DNA of 13,454 bases from JAOPZW01 sp036555665 (GCA_036555665.1 DATBKW010000183.1:1-13454), one strand, 5' to 3'. Counted from the first letter of the stretch, positions 1 to 7,853 are shown. The notes: generated from the letters alone by a model not told the origin. Numbers and translations are program-made.

Positions 1-2
1 CG

Positions 3-389
3 CAGGGCCTGGCGTCAGTCAGGGTCACACCGCCCAGGGATCGTCACCACGAGGCGCCGATTCGCGCCGCCGTCGAAGCGGCCGAGGACAAGGCGCTGCC
101 ACGGGCTGTCGCCGACGCGCGTTCCAAGGCCACGCAACTGGCCAAGCTCGTCGGCCTGACGCTGGGCCCGGTCGTGGCGATCTCCGACACCCCGGCCTCC
201 CCTTACGGCCCATTCGGGGCCTTCTACGGCACCTTCGGCCCGGACCGCTTCTGCGGCACGATCCGTACCGCGGTGTTCAAGACCAACAGCGCCGGTAAGA
301 GGGTGCGCGTCGGGACACGTGCTCGTCACACCTGCCGGGTGCCCGCGACCGTCACCGCCGCGGTGACCGTGACCTTCGCCGCGCAGTGA
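3..389 (+). CDS. SIMPL-domain (DUF541) protein, C-terminal part
   Basis: The reading frame is open from the window edge to TGA 387-389, so the start lies outside. SIMPL-family proteins are mostly exported, and their biochemical role is poorly defined. The segment AVADARSKATQLAKLVGLTL followed by GPVVAISDTP matches the helix-strand near the end of the SIMPL fold. The last ~35 residues (FCGTIRTAVF, a basic KRVRVGTRARHTC stretch, then VPATVTAAVTVTFAAQ) fit a C-terminal strand with two cysteines that could pair outside the cell. Just upstream, the residues between APIRAAVEAA and AVADARSKA look about 15 shorter than is usual, so a small deletion or an upstream frameshift is possible. A 12-bp-stem hairpin lies about 180 bp downstream. 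The family call rests on motif memory and is moderately sure. Confidence 0.62.
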   Translation, partial: QGLASVRVTPPRDRHHEAPIRAAVEAAEDKALPRAVADARSKATQLAKLVGLTLGPVVAISDTPASPYGPFGAFYGTFGPDRFCGTIRTAVFKTNSAGKRVRVGTRARHTCRVPATVTAAVTVTFAAQ

Positions 390-829
390 TCCTTCGGTGA
401 ACCAACGTGACCGCGCCGCACGCCGGCGGCTGGTGTGGATGCTGCTCACGCGCGGCGACGTGGGCGCCGAGCGGCTGCACAGCGACGGCCGGCCCGCCCT
501 CCGCCCGCGCCAGCCACCGAGAACACCCGACCCTGACGCACCCCACAGCCCTCCGGACCACCAACCGCGCCGGCCGGGGACATGACCCGGCCGGCGCACT
601 TTAGTCGCCCGCGCGCCGCCTGCGGAGTTGTCCGACATCGCTCTGTGGAAGCTCCAGGATGGACGTCGTTGAACGATGTGGACCCGGCCGTGGGGTTGTG
701 GACGCTGAAGCGGCCGGCGGCGGGCGGCGGCTGCTTGGCGGCGTGGCCGCTCCGCGCATGGTGGCGGGGGTCACGAGCCGGACCGGTCCCGCTGACGCGG
801 CCGGGGCAGCGCGCGGGCACCGACGCGGT
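390..829. other. Gene-poor stretch after the SIMPL gene
   Basis: I recognise no protein in any frame here. The long open frames are low-complexity Arg/Ala/Pro/Gly-rich readings expected by chance at this GC content. The only clear structure is the hairpin at 567-597. Homology to the degenerate membrane protein on the minus strand fades near 830, so the left part may hold its unrecognisable tail. Confidence 0.5.
567..597. terminator. Strong GC hairpin, likely bidirectional terminator
   Basis: GCGCCGGCCGGG (567-578) and CCCGGCCGGCGC (586-597) form a perfect 12-bp stem around the 7-nt loop GACATGA. It sits between the rightward SIMPL gene and the leftward degenerate sigma/membrane-protein pair, where a shared terminator is expected. 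There is no T-run, as is common for actinobacterial hairpin terminators, so termination is inferred from structure and position. Confidence 0.55.
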
Positions 830-1233
830 CAGAGCGACGATCGTTCTCGGCCACGCCGTCCTGGCCCAACGCACCGAGCTCGCCTTCGGCCACGCGGCCG
901 AGTTGCACGCACCCCACGCCGCGCGTGGTTCCGAGGACGCGCGTGGCGCACGGCGTCCCGCCGGCCGGGTCGGGCATGCCCAGCGACAGCGGCGCGCTCC
1001 CCGGCACGATCGCCCCAACACCGCGATGGGGCCCGCGAGTGATCAGGCCACGGTGCGGCTTGATCCGGTTGCCGATCCGGACCACCCGGTGGCCGCCAGC
1101 GCGCCGACGGTGAGCGCCGCTGCGACCAGCAGCACGACGGCCGACACCAACGGCCGACGCAGCCACCGCCGCGCCACCGGGTCGAACGGCACCGTGGCCA
1201 CGAGCTGGTCGCTGAGCTGGGTAAGCGGATCAT
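830..1233 (-). pseudogene. Degenerate sigma-coupled membrane protein, one DPAGG module
   Basis: A good ribosome site (GGAGG, 4-nt spacer) precedes ATG at 1233, but the frame is lost at once: ATGATCCGCTTACC reads correctly as M-N-PLTQLSDQLVATVPFD only if one A is restored. The next segment holds a hydrophobic stretch (PLVSAVVLLVAAALTVGALA, one membrane segment). A second frame change follows 'ALAATG', where ACCGGGTGGTCC lacks one G. The third segment reads VVRIGNRIKPHRGLI, then PDPAGGTPCATRVLGTTRGV, GCVQLGRVAEGELGALGQDG, and fades near 830. PDPAGG..C/W..R with the GCVQ.GRV..G.LG..G.DG pattern is the module found four times in the intact protein at 1902-4202, so this is a shorter paralogue. The usual Trp after the Gly-Gly motif is Cys here, suggesting drift. 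Uncorrected sequencing indels are the alternative. Confidence 0.6.
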
Positions 1234-1680
1234 GCAGCCTCCACGCAACGCGTCGGCGCAGCCGACCCACCCGCGGCTGACCCGCTTGCGGAGCACCGCC
1301 TCCGAGCAACGCGACTCGACGGCGATGTCCGCGTAGTCGCGCTCGTCGAGCACGCCCGCCCGCAGCGCCCGCGCCTGGGTCGGGCGGCAGCGCGCCAGGC
1401 CATTCGCCCACCACCGCGTCGCCCCTCGCTCTCGATCAGCACCGCGATCGCGTCGAGCTGCTCGACGCCCAGCGCCAGCGGCCAACGACCCAGCCGCCGC
1501 CGCGCCTGGCCGTCGACCCGCCCGCGACGCAAGCTCGCCGCCAGCACGTTGCGCGCGATGCCGACAACCACATCGGCGCGCTCCCGCGAGCCGCGTCAGA
1601 CCCGCCACGCGTCGCCTGCAGCGCCGCGAACGTCTCGGCCGCCAGAGTCGCGCTCGAGCTCGAGCTCGAGCTCGCGACGC
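1230..1680 (-). pseudogene. Degenerate ECF sigma factor
   Basis: The parts of an ECF sigma factor appear in order but in changing frames. LAAETFAALQATR starts near 1645 (end of region 2). It is followed by GSAPMW, then after a lost base (TTGTCGGC for an expected TTGTTCGGC) GIARNVLAASLRRGRVD and RRLG.WPLAL..EQLDAI. After another shift near 1415 come PTQARALRAGVLDERDYADI and RCSEAVLRKRVSRG, the region 4 helix-turn-helix. Two more shifts are needed for VGRLRRRV and the final EAA with TGA 1230-1232. That stop overlaps the ATG of the next broken gene (ATGA), the same coupling as in the intact pair upstream. I find no recognisable region 2 start beyond the hexamer repeat at 1653-1674. Missense changes such as GVEQLD where an acidic pair is usual support real decay, but indel errors remain possible. 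Confidence 0.65.
1653..1674. repeat. CTCGAG hexanucleotide tandem repeat
   Basis: The unit CTCGAG occurs about 3.7 times without mismatch. On the minus strand one frame reads alternating Glu-Leu, just before the LAAETF motif of the degenerate sigma factor. The repeat may be a slippage expansion that replaced or scrambled the N-terminal part of that gene. Confidence 0.7.
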
Positions 1681-1858
1681 GCATGCCCGCCGACCCCCGG
1701 TTGCAATAGCCACCACTGCCCGACGCGGCCGCGGCGCTCGAGATCCCCTGGCGCCACGGTTGCAGATGACCATCACGCGGATGCTCCCGCCCGACCCCAT
1801 GGGTCGCGGAAGGCCGCCTTAGCGCCCGGTCACGGGAGGGCGCGGTGCTACGGGGGCG

Positions 1859-1901
1859 CCGCGAGGGGCGGTGTCGTGACACGGGCCAATGTGCCTCGCG
1901 G
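1859..1901 (-). terminator. Possible terminator after the 766-residue gene
   Basis: CCGCGAGG (1859-1866) and CCTCGCGG (1894-1901) are perfect inverted repeats starting right after the stop codon. They enclose a smaller dyad, GTGTCGTGACAC (1871-1882). There is no T-run. Position supports a terminator for the sigma/membrane-protein operon. The 27-nt loop lowers certainty. Confidence 0.35.
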
Positions 1902-4202
1902 TCATGGCCCAGCGGGTAGCACCACGCTGACGTCTTTGCCGTTGGCCAGGTGGGCGGTGGCGCTGATCTTGCCGGTGTAGAACGCGCCGTCATAGACAGC
2001 GATGAAGAGGTGGTGCGCGCGCGACGGGCGCAGCGTCCTGACGTCGCTCGGGGTGCGGATCGTCACGCTGCGGACGTCGGCCGCCGCGGCGCCGGTGAGA
2101 ACGGTGCGTCCGGGGAGTGTGCGGCGCTGGATCTGCGCGCCGGTCAGTGGTGCCGCGGGACCGCTGGCGTCCTGCGGGTTGAGGGTTACGACCCGCTTGT
2201 TGATATAGCGCGTCGCGCCGCACTCCGAGCCCTGCGAGTGAAAGCCGACCGAGCCGTCGACCGGGTTGACCCACGCCAGCTGGCCGCGGACGACGCGCCC
2301 CCAGAGGATGCACGACCCGTTGTGGCGCGGCGCGTAGCCGACGGCCCATGGCGCGGCGCCGTCGGGGTCGGGTGCGCGGGCGTCGATCGTCGCGCCGGCG
2401 TCGCGCTCGACGCCGGCGCGCGTGGTGCGGACCGTCCCGTCAGCGAGCACGGCGCGCAGCCCGAGGGCCAGGCCCGCGTAGCGCGCCGGCAGCAGCACGA
2501 GGAACGATCCGTGGGGGCCGAGACGGATGGCGCGCGGGGGGCCGGCGCCGAGCAGCGTCAGGCTGCGCGCGCCGGGCGCCAGGCCGGTGACTGCGACACG
2601 AACGATGTCGGGCGCGTAGGCGCCGCGGCGCGCCGTGTACGCGGTGACCTCCAAGCCGACGCCGTGGCGGCGGACGTCGTCGGGCGTCAGGCATCGGGCG
2701 TCGCGCTCGTCGAAGCCCAGCGGCCGGCCACGGCCCTCGGCGGCAGGCGCGAGCAGCTTGCCGTCGGCGAGCGTGCCCCACTGAAAGCACACCATGCCCT
2801 TCGGTCGCGGGCCCACGAACTTCACACCGGGGATCAGGCGGGCGGCCCACGCGCGCACCGCCCAGTCCGGCCCGCCCGCCGGGTCGCGCGTGCGTGGGCC
2901 GATGGCGACGCTACCCTTGACCGGCTCCTCGAAGCGCGTGGCGATCGCGGGGAGCTTGGCCGGCACGGGCCGCCAAGGCGGGACCGGCGGCGGCGTCAGC
3001 GCCTTGCCGTGCACGTCGACAACGTTCGATTGCGCCACAGTGACCTGGCGTCCGTCATCGAGGACGGCGTGCAGGCTCAGCGCGCGCGGGTCCACGTGGC
3101 CGTCGAGCACGGCAAGGAAGCCGCCGCCCGGGCGGCGGATGCGCAGCGGCCCGGGTGCGCCCGCGCCTTCGAGCACGAGCGAACGCACGGTGGCAGCGGC
3201 GGCGCCGTAGACGAGCGTGCGCGCCGGGTGCAGGCCCCACGGGAACCCGTCATGCGGCGTGATCTCGGGCACGAAGCGACGGATGACCGCGTAGACCGAG
3301 GTGTGGGCCGGAAAGCCGCACAGGATCGGCGTCAGCGGCGGCTGCACGTAGTTCTGCGGCGGACCGGGGGGTTGGGGCAGCCCGGGGCCGCGCTCGCGCA
3401 CCGCCTGCGCGCACGCCAGGCCACTCGGCGAGCCGGGCTCGCGGTAGGGGCCGGCGTCGAGCTTCCACGGGGGTCCGCCGTCGGGATCGGGTGCCTCGTA
3501 ATCGCCGGTGTCATAAAACCCCAGCGTGCTCGTCGTGCCGTCGCGGTCGCTCACCGTGACCCGCGGGCGCACGTCCTGGCCGTAGCCGCGAAACACCGCC
3601 AGGAACGCGCGGCGCGGGCCGAGTTTCGGCCGGTAGGTCCGACCCGCGCCCGAGATCACGACGGCCGCAGTGTGCGCGCTCGCCACGCCGCTGACCACGG
3701 TGCGCACGTCCTGTGGCGTGCGGCCGTTGAAGATCTTGGCGCCCGCCAACAGCCCCCGCACACCGCGGCCGTGGATCGTCCCGCACGTGTCGGTGCTGCC
3801 CAGCGGCGCGGCGCGAAACAGCCCGTCGAGGCCGACAATCCCAAGCCGGCCGTCGAGCACCTGGCCGACCGCCGTACAGGTCTCTCCGGTCTGGCTGCGC
3901 GACAGGCGAACATCCCACGCCGGGCCGCCCGCGGGGTCGGCGACATTGAGATGCGCCAGCTGCTGCGAGCGCGGGACCGGCCGCTGCTCGGGGGCGACGT
4001 CGACCTTCTTGGCCTGAGGGATCGGGGATCCCTGGCCGATGAGCAGCGTCGCCGCGGCCGCCACACCGGCCAGCAGCAGCGCGACGGCCAACGCGATAAG
4101 CACGATTCGCCGCACGCGTCGCGGCCGCTCGCGCTGATCGATCGCGATCACGCGCTCAAGCTCGTCGCGCAACGCATCAAGCGCCGCCGGCCGCTCGCTC
4201 AC
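1902..4202 (-). CDS. Sigma-coupled single-pass membrane protein, four DPAGG modules
   Basis: This 766-residue protein has a short cytoplasmic N-terminus (1-31, ending in a basic RRVRR stop-transfer flank), one membrane segment (about 32-54) and a long extracytoplasmic part. Four related modules open with DPAGGPAWDVR (89), PDPDGGPPWKL (238), DPAGGPDWAVR (440) and PDPDGAAPWAV (611). Each is followed, less strictly, by a Cys, a G.V.DG.L stretch, a second Cys, and a closing strand like LGPRRAFLAVF. The GTG start at 4202 overlaps the TGA of the sigma gene by four bases (GTGA), so the two are translationally coupled. That makes a role as sensor or anti-sigma partner likely by position, but I see no zinc-finger (HxxxCxxC) anti-sigma motif in the cytoplasmic 31 residues. 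Ligand and mechanism are unknown. Confidence 0.85.
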   Translation of the reverse strand: MSERPAALDALRDELERVIAIDQRERPRRVRRIVLIALAVALLLAGVAAAATLLIGQGSPIPQAKKVDVAPEQRPVPRSQQLAHLNVADPAGGPAWDVRLSRSQTGETCTAVGQVLDGRLGIVGLDGLFRAAPLGSTDTCGTIHGRGVRGLLAGAKIFNGRTPQDVRTVVSGVASAHTAAVVISGAGRTYRPKLGPRRAFLAVFRGYGQDVRPRVTVSDRDGTTSTLGFYDTGDYEAPDPDGGPPWKLDAGPYREPGSPSGLACAQAVRERGPGLPQPPGPPQNYVQPPLTPILCGFPAHTSVYAVIRRFVPEITPHDGFPWGLHPARTLVYGAAAATVRSLVLEGAGAPGPLRIRRPGGGFLAVLDGHVDPRALSLHAVLDDGRQVTVAQSNVVDVHGKALTPPPVPPWRPVPAKLPAIATRFEEPVKGSVAIGPRTRDPAGGPDWAVRAWAARLIPGVKFVGPRPKGMVCFQWGTLADGKLLAPAAEGRGRPLGFDERDARCLTPDDVRRHGVGLEVTAYTARRGAYAPDIVRVAVTGLAPGARSLTLLGAGPPRAIRLGPHGSFLVLLPARYAGLALGLRAVLADGTVRTTRAGVERDAGATIDARAPDPDGAAPWAVGYAPRHNGSCILWGRVVRGQLAWVNPVDGSVGFHSQGSECGATRYINKRVVTLNPQDASGPAAPLTGAQIQRRTLPGRTVLTGAAAADVRSVTIRTPSDVRTLRPSRAHHLFIAVYDGAFYTGKISATAHLANGKDVSVVLPAGP

Positions 4203-4741
4203 CGTCCCGCCTCCTTCACCGCGCCGCGCGCGTCGAGCGCGGCCGCCAGCGCACGCAACCCGCGCGACACCCGCGCCCTCGCAGTCGCCTCCGAAACGCC
4301 AAGCGCACTGGCGACCTGCTCATAGGACAACTCGTCGATGACCCGCAACCGCAACGCCCGCTGCTGATCGACGCTCAGCCGCGCCAACTCCTGGCCGAGC
4401 TCACCGCGCAGCGCCGCGAGATCCGCGTCGGCTTCGATCCGCGCCAGGTCATCCTCGTGCACGGCGGGCAACCGCATCCCCAGCTTGCGCATCGCCGCGC
4501 GCTCGACATACCCGCGACGAAAGAACGCCACCAACTGACGGTGCGCGATCGTAAACAACCACGCACGCTCCTCAGCGACCGTCGACCCGCGAAACGACCT
4601 GCGGCCGCGATACGCCTGCGCGAACGTCTCCGCGGTCAGATCAAGCGCCAGACCCGGATCAAGCGTCCGCCGCGCATGAAACATCAACACCGCCTCCGCC
4701 TCGCGCTCATACACGCGCGTGAAACTCGCCGGATCCCTCAT
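4199..4741 (-). CDS. ECF-family RNA polymerase sigma factor
   Basis: The 180-residue protein has sigma region 2 at about 6-70, with DLTAETFAQAYRGRRSF (the -10 recognition helix) and ERAWLFTIAHRQL. Region 4 lies at about 115-168 (LSVDQQRALRLRVIDELSYE, then QVASALGVSEATARARVSRG, the -35-binding helix-turn-helix). Length and architecture are normal for a minimal ECF sigma. I chose ATG 4741 because AGGAG lies four bases upstream; an in-frame GTG at 4762 would add seven residues but has no such site. The stop overlaps the start of the modular membrane protein, so the latter probably gates this sigma factor. The target promoter is not visible. The protein differs clearly from the broken sigma factor downstream, so they are not a recent tandem copy. 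Confidence 0.93.
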   Translation of the reverse strand: MRDPASFTRVYEREAEAVLMFHARRTLDPGLALDLTAETFAQAYRGRRSFRGSTVAEERAWLFTIAHRQLVAFFRRGYVERAAMRKLGMRLPAVHEDDLARIEADADLAALRGELGQELARLSVDQQRALRLRVIDELSYEQVASALGVSEATARARVSRGLRALAAALDARGAVKEAGR

Positions 4742-5163
4742 CCAACTCCTAAGTAGCGCCACACATCCAGCGCGTGACGAGCACGCTCGCGAGAGTCGAT
4801 GCAGCCATTGCGCCGAGTTTGACCGCCGTTCAACGCATCACAAGATCCAGCCCCCGCGCCTCTTGAGATCCGATGGCGCCATGAGCAAGCGCAGCCGTCG
4901 TCACGGCAGCGAATGATGAGGCGCGGATTGAGTTTCCGTCCTTCCAGACGACGTAGTGCAGCCGATGCCGCGCAAGACAAGTCGGCGACTCGCTCGCAGC
5001 GCCTCCTGCACCGCGTTATTGCGAGCGAGCAATCTGGACTCCCTGATAGCGCCCCGCGACCGCACGTGCCTTCTGCCTCCGGTCTTTCTCCAGCGATCGC
5101 GCTGCGTCGTGCAAGACGCGAGGCGGAGGACGCTTGTCTAACCGGCTGAGTGCTCCTCGCGCT
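4742..5163. other. Intergenic stretch upstream of the ECF operon
   Basis: No convincing gene is seen on either strand; open frames here have no recognisable motifs. The segment at about 4820-4960 looks less GC-biased than the flanking genes. It must contain the promoter of the leftward sigma operon, but I cannot place -35/-10 boxes with confidence. Confidence 0.45.
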
Positions 5164-5258
5164 ACCACCAGCCGCGTGGTCCCGCCTCCCCTGACGACTG
5201 CTCCGCCACAGCGGGCAGAAGTGTGCGCGCGGCCGATCGGCGCACTCGGCGGTCGTCC
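5164..5258. repeat. Dispersed ~95-bp repeat, copy 1
   Basis: Positions 5191-5258 match 9571-9638 at 67 of 68 bases (only 5249 differs), in the same orientation. Weaker similarity with one indel continues left to 5164. The core is bounded by the inverted hexamers GACGAC (5193-5198) and GTCGTC (5252-5257) and contains the palindrome GCCGATCGGC (5232-5241). No reading frame gives a recognisable protein. It lies between the LuxR-type gene and the sigma operon. A small non-autonomous mobile element or a structured intergenic repeat fits best. Confidence 0.75.
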
Positions 5259-5389
5259 GTGGCGAAAGCCTCCTTGTCGCCGATCGACGCGCTCGCTTGG
5301 TCGTGGAAGCGACGGTGTGGCGACGAGTTCCGCGTCGCCGCGGAGTCTGAAAGCATCGTGGCCGCGTGACCGCCAGGTCGGAGATAGCA

Positions 5390-5406
5390 CGGCGTGTCGC
5401 ACGCCG
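5390..5406 (-). terminator. Hairpin after the LuxR-type gene
   Basis: CGGCGTG (5390-5396) and CACGCCG (5400-5406) form a perfect 7-bp stem with a 3-nt loop, 24 bases beyond the stop of the leftward LuxR-type gene. The RNA continues UGCUAUCUCC, slightly U-rich. A factor-independent terminator is likely. Confidence 0.5.
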
Positions 5407-5429
5407 GCCAGACCGCGGCGGCGGGACGG

Positions 5430-6494
5430 TTATTCCGACCCGTGGACGCGAGCGACCGCGGCGGTGCGTGTGTGTACGTCGAGTTTTTCGTAGATGTTCT
5501 CGAGGTGCTTGCGTACGGTGGCGGGCGACACCCACAGCACCTCGGCGATCTCGGCGTTGCGCAGGCCGTCGCGCACGAGCGCAAGCACTTCGCGCTCGCG
5601 GGTTGAGAGCGCAGCCGCGCCATTGTCGGGGGCGGCGCGCTCTTCGACCAGGACGACATGGGTGGCGCCGCGGCGGTCGAGGTGGATGACCAGCGTGCCC
5701 GACGGCCCGTCGATGGTGAGCGGGGCAGGAGGCCGGCCGGCGCGCGCGGCCGTTCGCTGCTGCTGGAGCCAGCGCGCGAGTGTGGCCGGCAGGCGGGCGC
5801 CGGGCCGGTCCGCGAAGTACTCGTCGAGGAGGCGTCGCGCGATCGGGCTTGCCGCGTCGATCACGCCGTGCGCGTCGATCAGTAGCAGGCCGCATTCTCC
5901 GAGATCGCGCTCGTCCTCGATGACGGCGCGCGCGCTGTCGGCGACGCGGCGCACGGTCGCGGCCCGGTGGAGTTGAACGAGATGCCGCTGGAGCAGGTTC
6001 AGCAGCGCTCGGTCACGCTCGCCGAAGTCGTGTCGCGCGTCGTCGAACAGGAAGGTCTTCGTGTGCTCGTCAGGCGAGGGGATTGCCACCTCGAGCTCAA
6101 ATTCGATGCCCTGCGGTCGGTACCAGTCGGCGTAGAGCTCGAGGCGGTGCAGTTCGCGCCGGCTATGGAAGTCCGAGACCTTCAGCGCGTCGAAGCGACC
6201 GCGCTTCTGTGCCCGGCACAGTGGATGCTGGTCGACCACGCGCCAGAGGTTCGCCTGGTCGTATGGGGGCGGGCCGTCAGGGCCGCCGCACTCGGTTAAG
6301 GCGAGGTGTCGTCGGTGGCGGCGGTCGAGCTCGCAGTAGCTGGCCATTTCGCAGCCCAGGAGCGACCGCAAGGCCTCAAGGACGTGGGCGGGAAACGGCT
6401 CGGGCCCTGTCTCCGCCGACGCCTCGTGTACGAACCGCAGGGCCCCTTCGAGGTCACTGACGCGTAGCGGCCCCATCTCTCTCGAGGCGACCAT
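5430..6494 (-). CDS. LuxR-family transcriptional regulator with N-terminal sensor region
   Basis: The last ~55 residues are a LuxR/GerE helix-turn-helix: LSTREREVLALVRDGLRNAE, IAEVLWVSPATVRKHLENIY, then EKLDVHTRTAAVARV. The first ~180 residues look like a GAF-type sensor (CEMASYCELDRRHRRH, then YADWYRPQGIEFELEVAIP). About 204-288 resembles a PAS-like fold opening with GLLLIDAHGVIDAASPIARR. There is no receiver domain, so it is not a classical response regulator; the ligand is unknown. The start is uncertain: GTG 6500, ATG 6494 and ATG 6476 are in frame, and none has a clean ribosome site. I took ATG 6494. It is transcribed divergently from a small membrane-anchored protein gene 180 bp away, a possible target. 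A hairpin follows the stop. Confidence 0.88.
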   Translation of the reverse strand: MVASREMGPLRVSDLEGALRFVHEASAETGPEPFPAHVLEALRSLLGCEMASYCELDRRHRRHLALTECGGPDGPPPYDQANLWRVVDQHPLCRAQKRGRFDALKVSDFHSRRELHRLELYADWYRPQGIEFELEVAIPSPDEHTKTFLFDDARHDFGERDRALLNLLQRHLVQLHRAATVRRVADSARAVIEDERDLGECGLLLIDAHGVIDAASPIARRLLDEYFADRPGARLPATLARWLQQQRTAARAGRPPAPLTIDGPSGTLVIHLDRRGATHVVLVEERAAPDNGAAALSTREREVLALVRDGLRNAEIAEVLWVSPATVRKHLENIYEKLDVHTRTAAVARVHGSE

Positions 6495-6673
6495 ACGCAC
6501 CGCCCGCCCGCATCACAATACGACGAACGGCGAATGGACACCGGGCGCTGCTGACGCGATGCTCGCCATCGTACCCAGCATCACGCACGCGGGCTCGAGC
6601 ACCGGGCCCACGGCGCGTGCGCGCGGGTCGCCCGCGGTCGCTGCCCCGGGGGTCCCAACGAGGAGGTATCGAC

Positions 6674-7261
6674 GTGCCCGTCCCCACGCGATCGGGGCCG
6701 CTTTGCCTGGCCCTGGTGCTGTTTGTGCTCGCCGCGACACTGATCACGGTCATGCTCGCGACGGTGCTGCGGCCCGGCGGCAACGCGGGATCGAACGCGC
6801 CGACGCCCCTGTCGATGGCGCGACCTGGTCCGCGCATCGATGCCACCGCCGATGCCGAGGCCCGACAGATGCGATCCGCCACGCGCCAGCTCGCCAACGA
6901 GCTGAGCGCCGCCGCGCGCTGCGACGCCGGGCAAGCGCCGCACCGCTTCTCGTTGTGCGTGATCCCGGCGCTGCGCCACGCCGGCATCGGCGGACGCACG
7001 ACAGCCTTCCTCTTACGCGGAATCACAGCAGCGGTCCCGACCGGCCGCTGCCGCAACTACCTCTTCGCCCTGCAGGCGGCCAACGACGCGAGCGCCGACA
7101 ACGCACGGTGGCTCTACGCATCGCTGTACCAAGGGCAACCCGGCGACCACCAGCGCCACATGGTGGCCCAGCTCGCGCTCAACGCGGGCATGCTTCACCG
7201 CGCGCTGCGCGCGGCACCCGCCGACACCTGCTCCCCAGCTGGAGGCGAACTGGCGAGCTGA
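6674..7261 (+). CDS. Membrane-anchored protein with four extracytoplasmic cysteines
   Basis: I do not recognise the family. The 195-residue protein opens with a short hydrophilic stretch, then one hydrophobic segment (LCLALVLFVLAATLITVMLA), so it is likely anchored with the rest outside the membrane. That region is mostly helical in appearance, with four well-separated cysteines (in ARCDAG, SLCVIP, GRCRNY and DTCSPA), enough for two disulfides. The GTG start at 6674 was chosen because AGGAGG lies seven bases upstream; the same frame runs further upstream to an ATG at 6617 without such a site. It diverges from the LuxR-type regulator and may be controlled by it. A 9-bp-stem hairpin 18 bases downstream ends the unit. 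Confidence 0.75.
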   Translation: MPVPTRSGPLCLALVLFVLAATLITVMLATVLRPGGNAGSNAPTPLSMARPGPRIDATADAEARQMRSATRQLANELSAAARCDAGQAPHRFSLCVIPALRHAGIGGRTTAFLLRGITAAVPTGRCRNYLFALQAANDASADNARWLYASLYQGQPGDHQRHMVAQLALNAGMLHRALRAAPADTCSPAGGELAS

Positions 7262-7278
7262 ACCAGAAGGCAAACCGT

Positions 7279-7300
7279 GCGCGTCGTGGCGACGACGCGC
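7279..7300. terminator. Hairpin between convergent genes
   Basis: GCGCGTCGT (7279-7287) and ACGACGCGC (7292-7300) form a perfect 9-bp stem with loop GGCG. It lies 18 bases past the stop of the rightward membrane-anchored gene and about 75 bases past the end of the leftward SCP2-like gene, so it may serve both. There is no T-run. Confidence 0.55.
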
Positions 7301-7376
7301 GGGAGTCAGGAAGGGCTAGCTCTCCACTTGGACGCCGCGGGAGCGCTCTCGGGCGCGGTTGAGACGAGGCTCAACG

Positions 7377-7853
7377 CTAGCCCGACCGCCTTCGTGGGCG
7401 GCGTCTTGGGATGCTGAGCGTCGTGGGCAGGGCGAGAGCTAGAAGCAGCCCACCGCGGAGCTTGAGCTTGCCCGTGAGCAAGAGTCCCGTGGGGCTGGCA
7501 GTTCCGCTCACCAGACGCAAGAACGCCACCGGTCCCAGCTCCAGCGTCAACGCCGGTGGCCCATCGTGGCGTGAAGTCCTGCACCGGCCGTCGGCGAGCG
7601 TGAGCCGGTAGCGGTCGATGCCGCCGTCGCGCCGGCCGGTGATCCTGAACTCCACCACCGCGTCGACGCGTTTCTCGGGGCGTGCGCGCTGGCGGATCGT
7701 GCGGAAGATCTGCCACAACAGCACGCCGCGAAGGTGGCTACGCATGACCGATTGGAGTCGCTGGTCCGAGGACACACTCACCCACCAGGCAAGCGCCTCG
7801 GCCTTGAGGTCAGCCAGCCAGCGCCTGCACGGGCGCCGTCCGAGGGCCTTCAT
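7377..7853 (-). CDS. SCP2-like sterol-binding domain protein
   Basis: The C-terminal ~100 residues follow the SCP2 (sterol carrier protein 2) pattern: VDAVVEFRITGRRDGGIDRY, then RLTLADGRCRTSRHDGPPAL, TLELGPVAFLRLVSGTASPT, and GLLLTGKLKLRGGLLLALAL. SCP2-like domains are lipid-binding folds, and in bacteria the ligand is usually unknown. The N-terminal ~60 residues are basic and unassigned. ATG 7853 is preferred because AGGG lies five bases upstream. GTG 7913 would add 20 residues without a ribosome site, and ATG 7745 would leave almost the bare domain. The gene is convergent with the membrane-anchored gene on its left and shares a hairpin region with it. There is no signal peptide, so it is probably cytoplasmic. 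Confidence 0.78.
   Translation of the reverse strand: MKALGRRPCRRWLADLKAEALAWWVSVSSDQRLQSVMRSHLRGVLLWQIFRTIRQRARPEKRVDAVVEFRITGRRDGGIDRYRLTLADGRCRTSRHDGPPALTLELGPVAFLRLVSGTASPTGLLLTGKLKLRGGLLLALALPTTLSIPRRRPRRRSG

Noticed and set aside
1950..4325. A 791-codon open frame on the plus strand across the modular membrane-protein gene
   Set aside because: It is the antisense shadow of a real gene: composition is almost only Arg/Ala/Gly/Asp with no motifs, while the minus strand shows a membrane segment, repeated modules and a coupled start.
4738..5895. A 385-codon minus-strand open frame running from the LuxR gene into the sigma gene's upstream region
   Set aside because: Low-complexity Arg-rich reading that overlaps the LuxR coding sequence in another frame and crosses the repeat; no motif or ribosome site supports it.
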